Assembly: GCA_009786345.1 (NCBI GenBank)
Contig: WQTJ01000078.1
Span: 1-5,497, forward strand
From: Dehalococcoidia bacterium
GTDB lineage: Bacteria > Chloroflexota > Dehalococcoidia > Dehalococcoidales > UBA1222
Direction: 5' to 3'
DNA: 5,497 nucleotides
The notes beneath the pieces are model-generated. The model made no database searches. It saw only the letters and a list, made by a program, of their open reading frames with translations, and was not told the origin of the DNA. The position numbers were made by a program, and so were the translations under genes. Positions 1-5,497 of this stretch are shown piece by piece (position 1 is the first letter of the stretch; each line of letters begins with the position of its first letter).

Positions 1-16
1 TACAGGTAATCTTGAA

Positions 17-26
17 GGCATATGCC
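17..26. repeat. 10-bp perfect palindrome upstream of the HIT operon
   Basis: The ten bases GGCATATGCC form a perfect inverted repeat without a spacer. It lies about 90 bp upstream of the -35 box of the predicted promoter at 108-136. Such a site could bind a dimeric regulator, or it could be chance or part of the end of an upstream gene. No T-tract follows, so it is not a terminator. Confidence 0.3.
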
Positions 27-53
27 GGGTAACATTGCTTTGGGCTGCTATAT

Positions 54-76
54 GATTTTGTAGCAAAATCCTACAA
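54..76 (+). repeat. Overlapping, mutually exclusive short hairpins
   Basis: GATTTTG (54-60) and CAAAATC (64-70) form a perfect 7-bp stem with a 3-nt TAG loop. Within the same stretch TTGTAG (58-63) pairs with CTACAA (71-76) across a 7-nt loop. The two stems share bases and cannot form together. Neither is followed by a run of T on either strand, so a classical intrinsic terminator is unlikely. The element sits 30-50 bp upstream of the promoter at 108-136, which is compatible with an operator-like inverted repeat or with the 3' end of an upstream transcript. No function can be assigned. Confidence 0.4.
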
Positions 77-107
77 CAACTTGACACCGTCATAAAAAAA
101 CGAACTT

Positions 108-136
108 TTGAAATATCTTAATTTTTCGGTTATATT
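108..136 (+). promoter_or_regulatory. Sigma-70-type promoter of the HIT-ABC cluster
   Basis: A -35 box TTGAAA (108-113, five of six to consensus) is followed after exactly 17 bp by a -10 box TATATT (131-136, five of six). Transcription would begin near 143, giving a leader of about 25 nt that carries the ribosome binding site at 156-159. A perfect TTGACA lies upstream at 81-86 but has no acceptable -10 at 16-18 bp. The fit of spacing and leader makes 108-136 the better promoter. Confidence 0.65.
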
Positions 137-155
137 ACTTAATCACTATGGATTC

Positions 156-159
156 AGGA
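156..159 (+). promoter_or_regulatory. Ribosome binding site deciding the HIT start
   Basis: AGGA ends 8 nt before the ATG at 168. It lies too close to the ATG at 159 to serve it, and the in-frame TTG at 108 has no such site and falls inside the -35 box. This selects 168 as the start. Confidence 0.65.
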
Positions 160-167
160 TGGTCGGT

Positions 168-659
168 ATGGATTTTATTTTTGCTCCTTGGCGAATCCAA
201 TATATCAAACAGGCAGCAGAACACGAAGATAAAGGTTGTATTCTGTGCGATTATCCCAAGCGTAATGATGATGAGCCTAGCTTGATATTATACCGTGGTG
301 AGGCCAACTTTGTTATCATGAATCGCTATCCGTATAATGCCGGGCATATTATGGTTGCGCCTATTCGCCATTGCGGAACACTTGATGGATTGAGCGGGGA
401 TGAGCGTAATGAGCACTACAGTATTGTTGCGCGCTGTGTGGCTATTATGCGGGAAGTGTTCCGTTGTGATGGTTTTAATGTTGGCATGAATCTGGGGCGT
501 GTGGCTGGAGCAGGGGTTGATCAGCATATCCATACACATGTCGTGCCGCGCTGGAACGGCGATACCAACTTTATGCCTATACTTGGCGATAGTAAAGTCA
601 TTAATGAAGCTATTGCCGATACGTATAAAATGCTTAAACCAAATTTCACAACACTTTAG
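168..659 (+). CDS. HIT-family protein, probable Ap4A hydrolase/phosphorylase
   Basis: This 163-residue cytoplasmic protein belongs to the histidine-triad superfamily, which cleaves or transfers nucleotides through a covalent nucleotidyl-histidine. The triad HIHTH lies at residues 120-124, preceded by GMNLGRVAGAGVDQ and followed by VVPRW, so His122 is the expected nucleophile. Other family marks are the N-terminal FAPWRIQYI, a CILC pair at 24-27 that with His68 could bind zinc, RYPYNAGH at 53-60, and GDTNFMP after the triad. This pattern resembles the bacterial group that includes mycobacterial diadenosine tetraphosphate phosphorylase; phosphorylase or hydrolase activity cannot be told apart from sequence. 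The start at 168 is chosen because the protein begins directly with the conserved PWR region and has AGGA 8 nt upstream. A longer TTG-initiated reading would overlap the promoter. It is the first gene of the cluster, 12 nt before the PLDc_N gene. Confidence 0.93.
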   Translation: MDFIFAPWRIQYIKQAAEHEDKGCILCDYPKRNDDEPSLILYRGEANFVIMNRYPYNAGHIMVAPIRHCGTLDGLSGDERNEHYSIVARCVAIMREVFRCDGFNVGMNLGRVAGAGVDQHIHTHVVPRWNGDTNFMPILGDSKVINEAIADTYKMLKPNFTTL

Positions 660-671
660 GAAGGTTGAATT

Positions 672-914
672 ATGTCAGATTTAACATCGTTTGGGATTTC
701 TGCTGGTACACTTATATTGATTTTGATCCCGATTGTATTATTAGAATTGGGATTGATGATTTGGGCCTTGGTGGATATTCTGCACCGCGAGAATGTGCGT
801 GGCAATAATAAGATTGTTTGGATATTGGTCATAGTGCTTATTGATATCATTGGCCCCATCATTTACTTCTTAGCAGGACGCAACGAAGGGACTAAAGACA
901 AGTACGAAGAATAG
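672..914 (+). CDS. Small PLDc_N-domain membrane protein (YxlE-like)
   Basis: This 80-residue protein has two predicted membrane helices, at about 12-34 and 48-68, joined by a short charged loop, and a charged C-terminal tail. The segment from Ala32 to Arg70, with WALVDILHR, NNKIVW, D58, GP at 61-62 and YFLAGR, is the pattern of the PLDc_N domain. That name comes from the N-terminus of cardiolipin synthase-type proteins, but no HKD phospholipase motif is present, so it is not an enzyme of that class. Stand-alone PLDc_N proteins often sit beside ABC-2 transporters, as YxlE does beside YxlF and YxlG in Bacillus subtilis. An accessory or regulatory role for the ATPase and permease encoded next is therefore likely but inferred. 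A strong Shine-Dalgarno AGGAAGG (658-664) overlaps the stop codon of the HIT gene and lies 7 nt before the ATG, supporting translation from the same mRNA. Confidence 0.85.
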   Translation: MSDLTSFGISAGTLILILIPIVLLELGLMIWALVDILHRENVRGNNKIVWILVIVLIDIIGPIIYFLAGRNEGTKDKYEE

Positions 915-947
915 TCATAGAAACCCACTGTCTTAGCGAGGTGTATT

Positions 948-1889
948 ATGCCAGCAATCAAATGTGTGGAGTTGACTAAGCGTTATGGGGCGCTGACAGC
1001 ATTGGATGGGCTTACAATTGAAGTGCACGAACGTAGCATATTCGGGTTCTTGGGGCCTAATGGCTCGGGTAAGACCACGATGATTAAACTGCTGATGGGC
1101 ATGAGCCGTCCAAGTGCAGGGCGCGCATGGGTGAATGAAAAAGAAGTCGTAGCAGATGCGCCTGATATGCGCGCACAAATTGGCTACTTACCGGATGTTC
1201 CAAATTTCTATAATTGGATGACAGGAAACGAGTTTTTACAGTTTATTGGGGAGTTGTGTCATCTTTCGTCATTTGACAGCGTGTCTCGCAGTTATGAGTT
1301 GCTGGAACTGACTGGCTTACAGAAAGCAGGCAAGAGAAAAATCGGCGGGTATTCCCGCGGCATGAAACAGCGTCTCGGGCTGGCGCAGGCACTGATGAAC
1401 CACCCAAAGGTATTGTTTTTAGATGAGCCTTGTTCAGCGCTTGATCCTATGGGACGGCGTGACGTACTCAACATTATCTTGAAATTGAGAGAATTTACTA
1501 CAGTGTTTATGTCTACTCATATTCTCTCTGATGTGGAACGTGTTTGTGACAGTTTAGCTATCATCAATAAGGGTAAACTTGTAACTACTTCTACTGTGGA
1601 AGCGCTACGTCAGCGGTTTGCCCTCTCCTCTTTTGACATTGAATTTGATAGTGATCCAGCAGAACTTACAATATTGCTAGAAAATCAACCTTGGGTGCAG
1701 AAAGTAACAAAGCTGGAAAGCAATAATACTTCCGTGTTGTGTGTACTGGCTGGCGATGTGCAATCGGCTAAGCGTGAACTGCCGCAACTGATTGCGGCTA
1801 GCGGCTTAAGTCTGGTGCGTTATGAGATGACTATGCCTAGCTTAGAAGATATTTTTGTACGGTTGGTAGCAGGTGAGGTGCGGACATGA
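948..1889 (+). CDS. ABC transporter ATP-binding protein (YxlF/CcmA type)
   Basis: This 313-residue cytoplasmic ATPase should power the permease encoded next. It shows a full nucleotide-binding domain: A-loop Tyr13, Walker A GPNGSGKT at 36-43, a Q-loop region IGYLPD at 78-83, signature YSRGMKQR at 135-142, Walker B VLFLDEP at 155-161, D-loop SALD at 163-166 and the switch histidine His191 in STHILSD. As in many CcmA-type exporters, the canonical Q-loop glutamine is replaced by an acidic residue, here Asp83 where Glu is more usual. Residues from about 215 to 313 form the C-terminal extension of this subfamily, ending in PSLEDIFVRLV. The closest context parallel is YxlF of the B. subtilis yxlE-yxlF-yxlG set, and similar ATPases serve peptide-antibiotic export or immunity. 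The substrate is unknown. GAGGTG at 938-943 precedes the ATG. The last four bases overlap the permease start as ATGA, indicating translational coupling. Confidence 0.93.
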   Translation: MPAIKCVELTKRYGALTALDGLTIEVHERSIFGFLGPNGSGKTTMIKLLMGMSRPSAGRAWVNEKEVVADAPDMRAQIGYLPDVPNFYNWMTGNEFLQFIGELCHLSSFDSVSRSYELLELTGLQKAGKRKIGGYSRGMKQRLGLAQALMNHPKVLFLDEPCSALDPMGRRDVLNIILKLREFTTVFMSTHILSDVERVCDSLAIINKGKLVTTSTVEALRQRFALSSFDIEFDSDPAELTILLENQPWVQKVTKLESNNTSVLCVLAGDVQSAKRELPQLIAASGLSLVRYEMTMPSLEDIFVRLVAGEVRT

Positions 1890-2650
1890 AAGGTTTTGGT
1901 GTTTTGTTGCGCAAAGAAATCAAGGAGCAGTTTCGCACCAATAAGATAGTTATTATTGCAATAGTATTTCTATTTTTTGGTTTGTCATCGCCAGTAATGA
2001 CCAAATATTTGCCTGAAATAATAAATTCGTTATCTGGAACTGGTGGTTTCACTATTGAAATGCCGGATCCTGTATCAAGCGATGCGCTATTGAGCTATGC
2101 TTCAAATATCTCACAGTTCGGAGTGTTGATGACTGTACTTCTTGCTATGGGTGCCATAGCTAAAGAAATAGAGAGCGGTACGGCAGCGTTACTGCTTTCT
2201 AAACCTGTGACGCGCCTGTCTTTTATCATAGCTAAATTAGCGGCGGAGGGATTAAATATACTGCTTGGTTTATTGATGGGCGGACTGGCATGTTGGGGTT
2301 ATACGCTTATTCTTTTTGGAGAAGTAAGCGCACTTGGTTTTGTGTACCAAATGTTGCTACTGGCGCTGTTTTTGCTTTTCTGCTTATCTGTTACTTTGTT
2401 CTTTTCCAGCTTGATAAAAAATCAGATAGCAGCAGGCGGCTTGGCGATAGCTGTAATTATAATCATCTCTATATTATCAGCTTTGCCTAAAATAGTACAT
2501 TTTCTGCCCGGTGGGCTGATTAGCTGGGGTAATAATTTGGTATCGGGCGTATCTGGCAGTGCGGAATGGGGATCACTGGCTGTATCACTTGCGCTGATTG
2601 TTCTTGGTATATATGGTGCTTGGTTTAATCTGAGACGTAAAGAATTATGA
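1886..2650 (+). CDS. ABC-2-type permease (YxlG/NosY-like)
   Basis: This 254-residue integral membrane protein is the transmembrane partner of the preceding ATPase. The N-terminal KEIKEQFRTNK resembles the amphipathic coupling segment of ABC-2 permeases. Six helices are predicted at about 21-39, 74-93, 117-143, 149-174, 182-200 and 229-247, with an extracytoplasmic loop at 40-73. The stretch KEIESGTAALLLSKPVTR at 93-110, between helices 2 and 3, is the typical cytoplasmic motif of the NosY/YxlG group, where it contacts the ATPase. The length is usual for a half-size permease, so the transporter probably contains two copies. The start overlaps the ATPase stop by 4 nt, with AGGTGAGGTG at 1871-1880 as a strong binding site 5 nt upstream. 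It is the last gene of the cluster and a terminator follows at 2701. The substrate is not predictable; export of a peptide, lipid or antibiotic is possible. Confidence 0.9.
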   Translation: MKGFGVLLRKEIKEQFRTNKIVIIAIVFLFFGLSSPVMTKYLPEIINSLSGTGGFTIEMPDPVSSDALLSYASNISQFGVLMTVLLAMGAIAKEIESGTAALLLSKPVTRLSFIIAKLAAEGLNILLGLLMGGLACWGYTLILFGEVSALGFVYQMLLLALFLLFCLSVTLFFSSLIKNQIAAGGLAIAVIIIISILSALPKIVHFLPGGLISWGNNLVSGVSGSAEWGSLAVSLALIVLGIYGAWFNLRRKEL

Positions 2651-2700
2651 TGATTTAGAAGACATTGCCTGCAATAGTATATGCCTGAAAATAATCGCTT

Positions 2701-2737
2701 AATAAGTTCTTGGAATTCTAGGAGTTTATTTGTTTTT
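2701..2737 (+). terminator. Intrinsic terminator of the HIT-ABC cluster
   Basis: AATAAGTTCTTGG (2701-2713) pairs along all 13 positions with CTAGGAGTTTATT (2718-2730) across an AATT loop. Four of the pairs are G-U. They exist only in + strand RNA and become A-C mismatches in the opposite transcript, so the structure is directional. The U-rich tail TGTTTTT follows at 2731-2737. The stem is AT-rich for a terminator and so may be of moderate strength. It begins 50 nt after the permease stop, separating that gene from the next one. Confidence 0.7.
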
Positions 2738-2800
2738 AGATGCTACGATAGACTCTATATTTGTATGGAATAGTATGTTCTATGTTTTAACGTTATACTA
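2735..2800 (+). promoter_or_regulatory. Probable promoter region of the GT-C gene pair
   Basis: The stretch between the terminator and the next gene is AT-rich and should hold the promoter for 2801-5462. Candidate -10 boxes are TATATT (2756-2761, five of six; best -35 TTTAGA at 2735 with only 15 bp spacing), TAGTAT (2771-2776; -35 TAGACT at 2749, 16 bp) and TATACT (2794-2799, no good -35). None is convincing. TAGTAT (2771-2776) and ATACTA (2795-2800) form a 6-bp inverted repeat ending at the start codon, and TAACGTTA (2788-2795) is an 8-bp palindrome. No Shine-Dalgarno sequence precedes the start. Confidence 0.3.
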
Positions 2801-4156
2801 ATGGCAAATTGTACTATGTCTAACATCCATCGTATTTGGATATATCGTGGCTTGGTCGCACTGGGGCTGGTATTAGCATTTCTTTTAACGCTGGCTATTC
2901 CGCAGCACATGAAAGAAAACAACGACTGGTCTTTGCAGTATGCCGTTCAGAATTTTGCAGACGGACAGTTGACCATAGATAAAAACACCTTTGATTTGCA
3001 GAATGCTGAAGCGCATACCCATGATGCAAGCTTGGATCAGTATGTGCAGGTTGAGAGCAAGCGCTGGGCCTATACAGAAGCGCCGGGTTATGTTTTCTAT
3101 TTGTTGCCATTTTACTATATGCATGTACTGGCATTAGGTAATTGGCTACTGGCGATTGGTATGGCTGTGGTAGTGTACTTGCTGTTGAAGCACCTTAAAG
3201 ATGAGCGTGTAGCTTGTTTTGGGGCATTGCTGTGGCTTTTTTCTCCGGTTGCGCTAGCTATGTTGCAGCGTGCGTATTCCAGCACTTTTGCGTCGGCGGC
3301 TTTTTTAGGCATGGGAGGTGGACTGTATATTTACTATTGCCTTCGCCGCAGTGAGTTAAGCCGCTGGGCTGCTTGGGGATTATTGTCTTTATCTGGGTTA
3401 GGGCTGGGTTGGAGCATATTTGTCAATTATGCCAATATTTTGGTGGTGGCGGTATTCTTGCTGCATTTTACTTACCTCCAATTACGGTTGTATTTAAATG
3501 GGCAAAGAAAAATTGCAGCATGGTCTCCGTTGTGGTTTTGCTTTAGTTTGCTACTTCCACTGGTTGGTTTGCTGATCTATCAGGATGCTGTATTTGATTC
3601 GCTGTTTAGGTTTGGTTTTCAGTATGCTGAGTTGCCGGTCAGTTTTGGCTGGCAGTTTATTCAGGTTAATATCAAGCAAGTAGTTGTTGCTTGGTTGATT
3701 GGTTTTCCGTTACTGGTTCCCGGATTGGCTGCTTTGGTTTGGGCACTATGCCTTCGGTTTCATGGGAAGATGTTCAGTGATGACTTACTGTTGCTCTGCG
3801 CTGGTTGGGTGTTGGCTGTGTTTGGTGTGTATTTGACATATGAATGGACGGCTACTTCTAATATGGTTGGTATGCCTTTTATTATGCTGGCGTGTTATAC
3901 CTTACCGGGGTTATTGCCATTAACTTTGTTGTCAGCACAATGGCTGAATCAGTTGTCGCGCCGTGCTTTATTATGGGTGGCTATTCCATTGTTAATTTGG
4001 GGTGTAGTGTTTTTTGCTCAATCGGCACTAGCTTATCCTGAAGTTCCTGTGAATCCACTAAACCCATGGAGGCGGAGTACCATCCAACTGCAGGATTCAT
4101 TCCATGAGGGTTATTTCTCTGTTGCTAGTATTGCTGGCGGTGATGTAGATGTTTAA
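2801..4156 (+). CDS. Polytopic membrane protein, GT-C glycosyltransferase-like
   Basis: This 451-residue protein has about ten or eleven predicted membrane helices, the first at 14-34. After it comes a roughly 60-residue loop with ENND at 39-42 and, near its end, TEAPGYVFYLLPFYY at 92-106. A first outer loop with acidic residues followed by an APGYxFxxxPFY segment is usual in GT-C enzymes, which move sugars from polyprenyl-phosphate carriers outside the membrane. Asp42 is a candidate catalytic or metal-binding residue, but this is inference. Another long loop lies at 261-291 and the C-terminal 40 residues are predicted extracytoplasmic. No confident family such as GT39 can be named. The following gene, which overlaps by 8 nt, is a GT87-type enzyme, supporting a shared glycan pathway. 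ATG codons at 2801 and 2816 are both possible starts, and neither has a Shine-Dalgarno sequence. An in-frame stop at 2771 limits any upstream extension. Confidence 0.75.
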   Translation: MANCTMSNIHRIWIYRGLVALGLVLAFLLTLAIPQHMKENNDWSLQYAVQNFADGQLTIDKNTFDLQNAEAHTHDASLDQYVQVESKRWAYTEAPGYVFYLLPFYYMHVLALGNWLLAIGMAVVVYLLLKHLKDERVACFGALLWLFSPVALAMLQRAYSSTFASAAFLGMGGGLYIYYCLRRSELSRWAAWGLLSLSGLGLGWSIFVNYANILVVAVFLLHFTYLQLRLYLNGQRKIAAWSPLWFCFSLLLPLVGLLIYQDAVFDSLFRFGFQYAELPVSFGWQFIQVNIKQVVVAWLIGFPLLVPGLAALVWALCLRFHGKMFSDDLLLLCAGWVLAVFGVYLTYEWTATSNMVGMPFIMLACYTLPGLLPLTLLSAQWLNQLSRRALLWVAIPLLIWGVVFFAQSALAYPEVPVNPLNPWRRSTIQLQDSFHEGYFSVASIAGGDVDV

Positions 4157-5462
4157 CTTCAGTCGTTGGAAATGGACGCTTTTTCCGCTGGCTTTCTGCA
4201 TTGTGCAACTAGTGATTTACATCGGTGTTTTCCAGCATGGAGGCTCGGATATAGGGTTGTATCATGATTATGCTTCTCGGATAGGGAATGGGCAGATACC
4301 ATACAAAGATTTTTCAGTGGAATATCCGCCTATAGCACTCCTTTTATTCTATCTACCGTATTTGGTTTCTCATAATTTAGACGGAGGATACATTACAGCT
4401 TTTGCTGTAGAAATGATGCTTTTTGGTATGGCTGGGGTTTGGCTGATTTTTGGGTTAGCACGCCAATTACGTGTTTCATCATGGGTAGTGCTTGTATGCT
4501 ATACACTGATTGTAATTGCTATTGGTGATATTGCTGTGCAGCGTTTTGATCTAGTTCCAGCAATAATTACGTTGGCGGCGTTGTATGCTTTCTGCCGTGG
4601 TAAGTATGAAGTGGCTTGGCTCGTGCTGTCAATAGGAGTGATGACCAAAGTCTACCCTGCAGTATTGGCGCCAGTATTTCTTATTTTCCAATGGCGACGT
4701 GGTGGTTGGCACCGCCTATGGCCTTCTTTAGCGGTTTTTTCTTTAACGCTGGCATTGATTGCTGTTCCCGCACTATGGCTGGGTAAGGGAGAATTTATAC
4801 ACTCTTTTACAGTACAAGGCATTCGCTCATTGCAGTTGGAGAGTTTATATGCCTCTCTGCTATTGCTGTTGAATTCGCTGGGGCTTGTAAGTGCTGTGCC
4901 GGCACAGGGGCCGATGTCTTTCGACGTATATTCACCTTGGGCGGAACCATTATCTAAAGGTGCTTTTATCATCGTAATAGCGGCTTTAGCCGCCGTATAT
5001 TTATTGTTTATGCGCCGCACCAATCGTAATTTGGACATGGCAATTCATTCAATGCTGGATGCAGAAGAGACTGCTGATGTGCTCAATTATTCCATGGCTG
5101 CTGTTGCAGTGTTTATTATTACTAATAAGGTGTTTTCTCCGCAGTTTATTTTGTGGCTTTGTCCGTTAATACCTTTGTTCAGTGGGCGTTGGTATAAGGT
5201 TGGATGGGTAGCGTTTATATTAGTAACCTGCTTAACTTGGTACGTTTATCCCATGAATTATTTTGAGCTGGCGGATGGACAGCAAGTAGCTATGAATGCT
5301 CTTATATTGCGTAATATTCTGATGATACTGCTGGTTGTGTTGTTTGTTCTGAAGCCAGCGCACTTGCCTTCGGCTTCTGCTGATGTTCATGCATTGGCAC
5401 ATGCTGGAGCTGTTGACAAAGTCCAAAGTGGCGCGCGCTTACAAGGGCACAATATGCTATAA
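4149..5462 (+). CDS. Glycosyltransferase 87 (DUF2029) family membrane protein
   Basis: This 437-residue integral membrane protein is predicted to transfer mannose or another sugar from a polyprenyl-phosphate donor to an acceptor on the outer face of the membrane. After a first helix at about 9-28 it has the family pattern SDIGLYHDYA (33-42), GQIPYKDF (48-55) and VEYPP (57-61). QRFDLVPA (131-138), TKVYP (166-170) and, late in the protein, NKVFSPQFILWLCPL (326-340) also match GT87 and PimE-like proteins. Asp34 is the likely catalytic acid by analogy. About ten helices are predicted. Loops at 211-230 and 250-268 are probably external, and a charged segment at 289-310 is probably cytoplasmic. After the last helix (about 383-401) a 36-residue tail has no recognised domain. 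The ATG overlaps the upstream gene by 8 nt and has GGTGAT at 4139-4144 as a binding site, so coupled translation is likely. The stop codon lies within the promoter at 5455-5463. The acceptor cannot be inferred. Confidence 0.88.
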   Translation: MFNFSRWKWTLFPLAFCIVQLVIYIGVFQHGGSDIGLYHDYASRIGNGQIPYKDFSVEYPPIALLLFYLPYLVSHNLDGGYITAFAVEMMLFGMAGVWLIFGLARQLRVSSWVVLVCYTLIVIAIGDIAVQRFDLVPAIITLAALYAFCRGKYEVAWLVLSIGVMTKVYPAVLAPVFLIFQWRRGGWHRLWPSLAVFSLTLALIAVPALWLGKGEFIHSFTVQGIRSLQLESLYASLLLLLNSLGLVSAVPAQGPMSFDVYSPWAEPLSKGAFIIVIAALAAVYLLFMRRTNRNLDMAIHSMLDAEETADVLNYSMAAVAVFIITNKVFSPQFILWLCPLIPLFSGRWYKVGWVAFILVTCLTWYVYPMNYFELADGQQVAMNALILRNILMILLVVLFVLKPAHLPSASADVHALAHAGAVDKVQSGARLQGHNML

Positions 5463-5463
5463 T
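5455..5463 (+). promoter_or_regulatory. Extended -10 promoter for the next transcription unit
   Basis: TGCTATAAT combines a TGn extension (5455-5457) with a perfect TATAAT (5458-5463). The TAA stop of the GT87 gene (5460-5462) lies within it. No good -35 is seen at 16-18 bp, which the extended -10 may compensate for. Transcription would start near 5470. A GTGAGG at 5485-5490 could be the ribosome binding site of a gene starting just past the window, so the product is unseen. Confidence 0.6.
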
Positions 5464-5497
5464 ATGGTCAACTAATGAGTGTCTGTGAGGCAGCGCA

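Noticed and set aside
3..32. Short open stretch ending in TAA at 30-32 (reads QVILKAYAG) as the tail of an upstream gene
   Set aside because: Nine residues are too few to recognise a family, and another frame is open to a stop at 53-55. An upstream gene tail is possible but not supportable.
54..76. Hairpin as an intrinsic terminator of an upstream gene
   Set aside because: No run of T follows the stem on either strand.
81..109. Perfect -35 box TTGACA at 81-86 as the main promoter
   Set aside because: No acceptable -10 occurs at 16-18 bp (the sequence there is ACTTTT or similar). The TTGAAA-17-TATATT pair at 108-136 is better.
2674..2697. Near-direct repeat of TGCCTG (around 2676 and 2692) in the gap after the permease
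   Set aside because: The repeat is too short, with no further copies, and is within what chance gives in 150 bp.
2885..3134. Minus-strand frames of about 79 codons opposite the first GT-C gene
   Set aside because: Two overlapping frames in the same place with low-complexity, family-less translations are typical antisense shadows.
4652..5038. Minus-strand open frame of 128 codons inside the GT87 gene
   Set aside because: It lies opposite a well-supported GT87 gene, its translation shows no domain or membrane pattern, and it has no sensible neighbours. It is a shadow frame.
5475..5497. ATG at 5475 open to the window end (MSVCEAA) as the next gene start
   Set aside because: It lies only about 5 nt after the predicted transcript start and has no binding site. 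GTGAGG at 5485-5490 suggests a start just beyond the window instead.

Overview
The window is ordinary bacterial chromosomal DNA with a moderately AT-rich base composition. It holds six protein genes, all on the + strand, in two tight clusters. Most starts have Shine-Dalgarno sequences, stops are standard and UGA serves as a stop. The lineage cannot be fixed from the sequence. The HIT protein type, the PLDc_N/ABC-2 cassette and the multi-spanning GT-C proteins fit Gram-positive or Chloroflexota-like bacteria best, but this is a weak inference. No rRNA, tRNA, CRISPR array, insertion sequence or phage gene was seen.

Positions 1-167 hold no complete gene. They contain a 10-bp palindrome, a pair of overlapping and mutually exclusive hairpins, and a good sigma-70-type promoter (TTGAAA-17-TATATT). 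That promoter leads to the first cluster after a leader of about 25 nt.

Cluster 1 (168-2650) contains a HIT-family nucleotide hydrolase/transferase, an 80-residue two-helix PLDc_N membrane protein, an ABC ATPase and its six-helix ABC-2 permease. The gaps are 12 nt, 33 nt and a 4-nt ATGA overlap, so the genes are probably co-transcribed. The last three match in order and type the yxlE-yxlF-yxlG cassette of Bacillus subtilis, but the sigma factor and anti-sigma genes of that operon are not present here. The ATPase and permease should form a small exporter or membrane-remodelling transporter of unknown substrate. The PLDc_N protein is a probable accessory subunit. A 13-bp hairpin with a U-rich tail (2701-2737) ends the cluster.

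Cluster 2 (2801-5462) encodes two large polytopic membrane proteins that overlap by 8 nt. The first looks like a GT-C-type glycosyltransferase-like protein with no confident family. The second is a clear glycosyltransferase-87 (DUF2029) type polyprenyl-phosphate-sugar-dependent mannosyltransferase-like protein. They probably act together on an extracytoplasmic glycan or glycolipid. The first has no recognisable ribosome binding site. The stop codon of the second lies inside an extended -10 promoter (TGCTATAAT), which marks the start of another transcription unit beyond the window.

Nothing here amounts to a clearly new system. The more interesting points are the regulatory details at the cluster borders and the unassigned roles of the transporter cassette and the GT-C pair.
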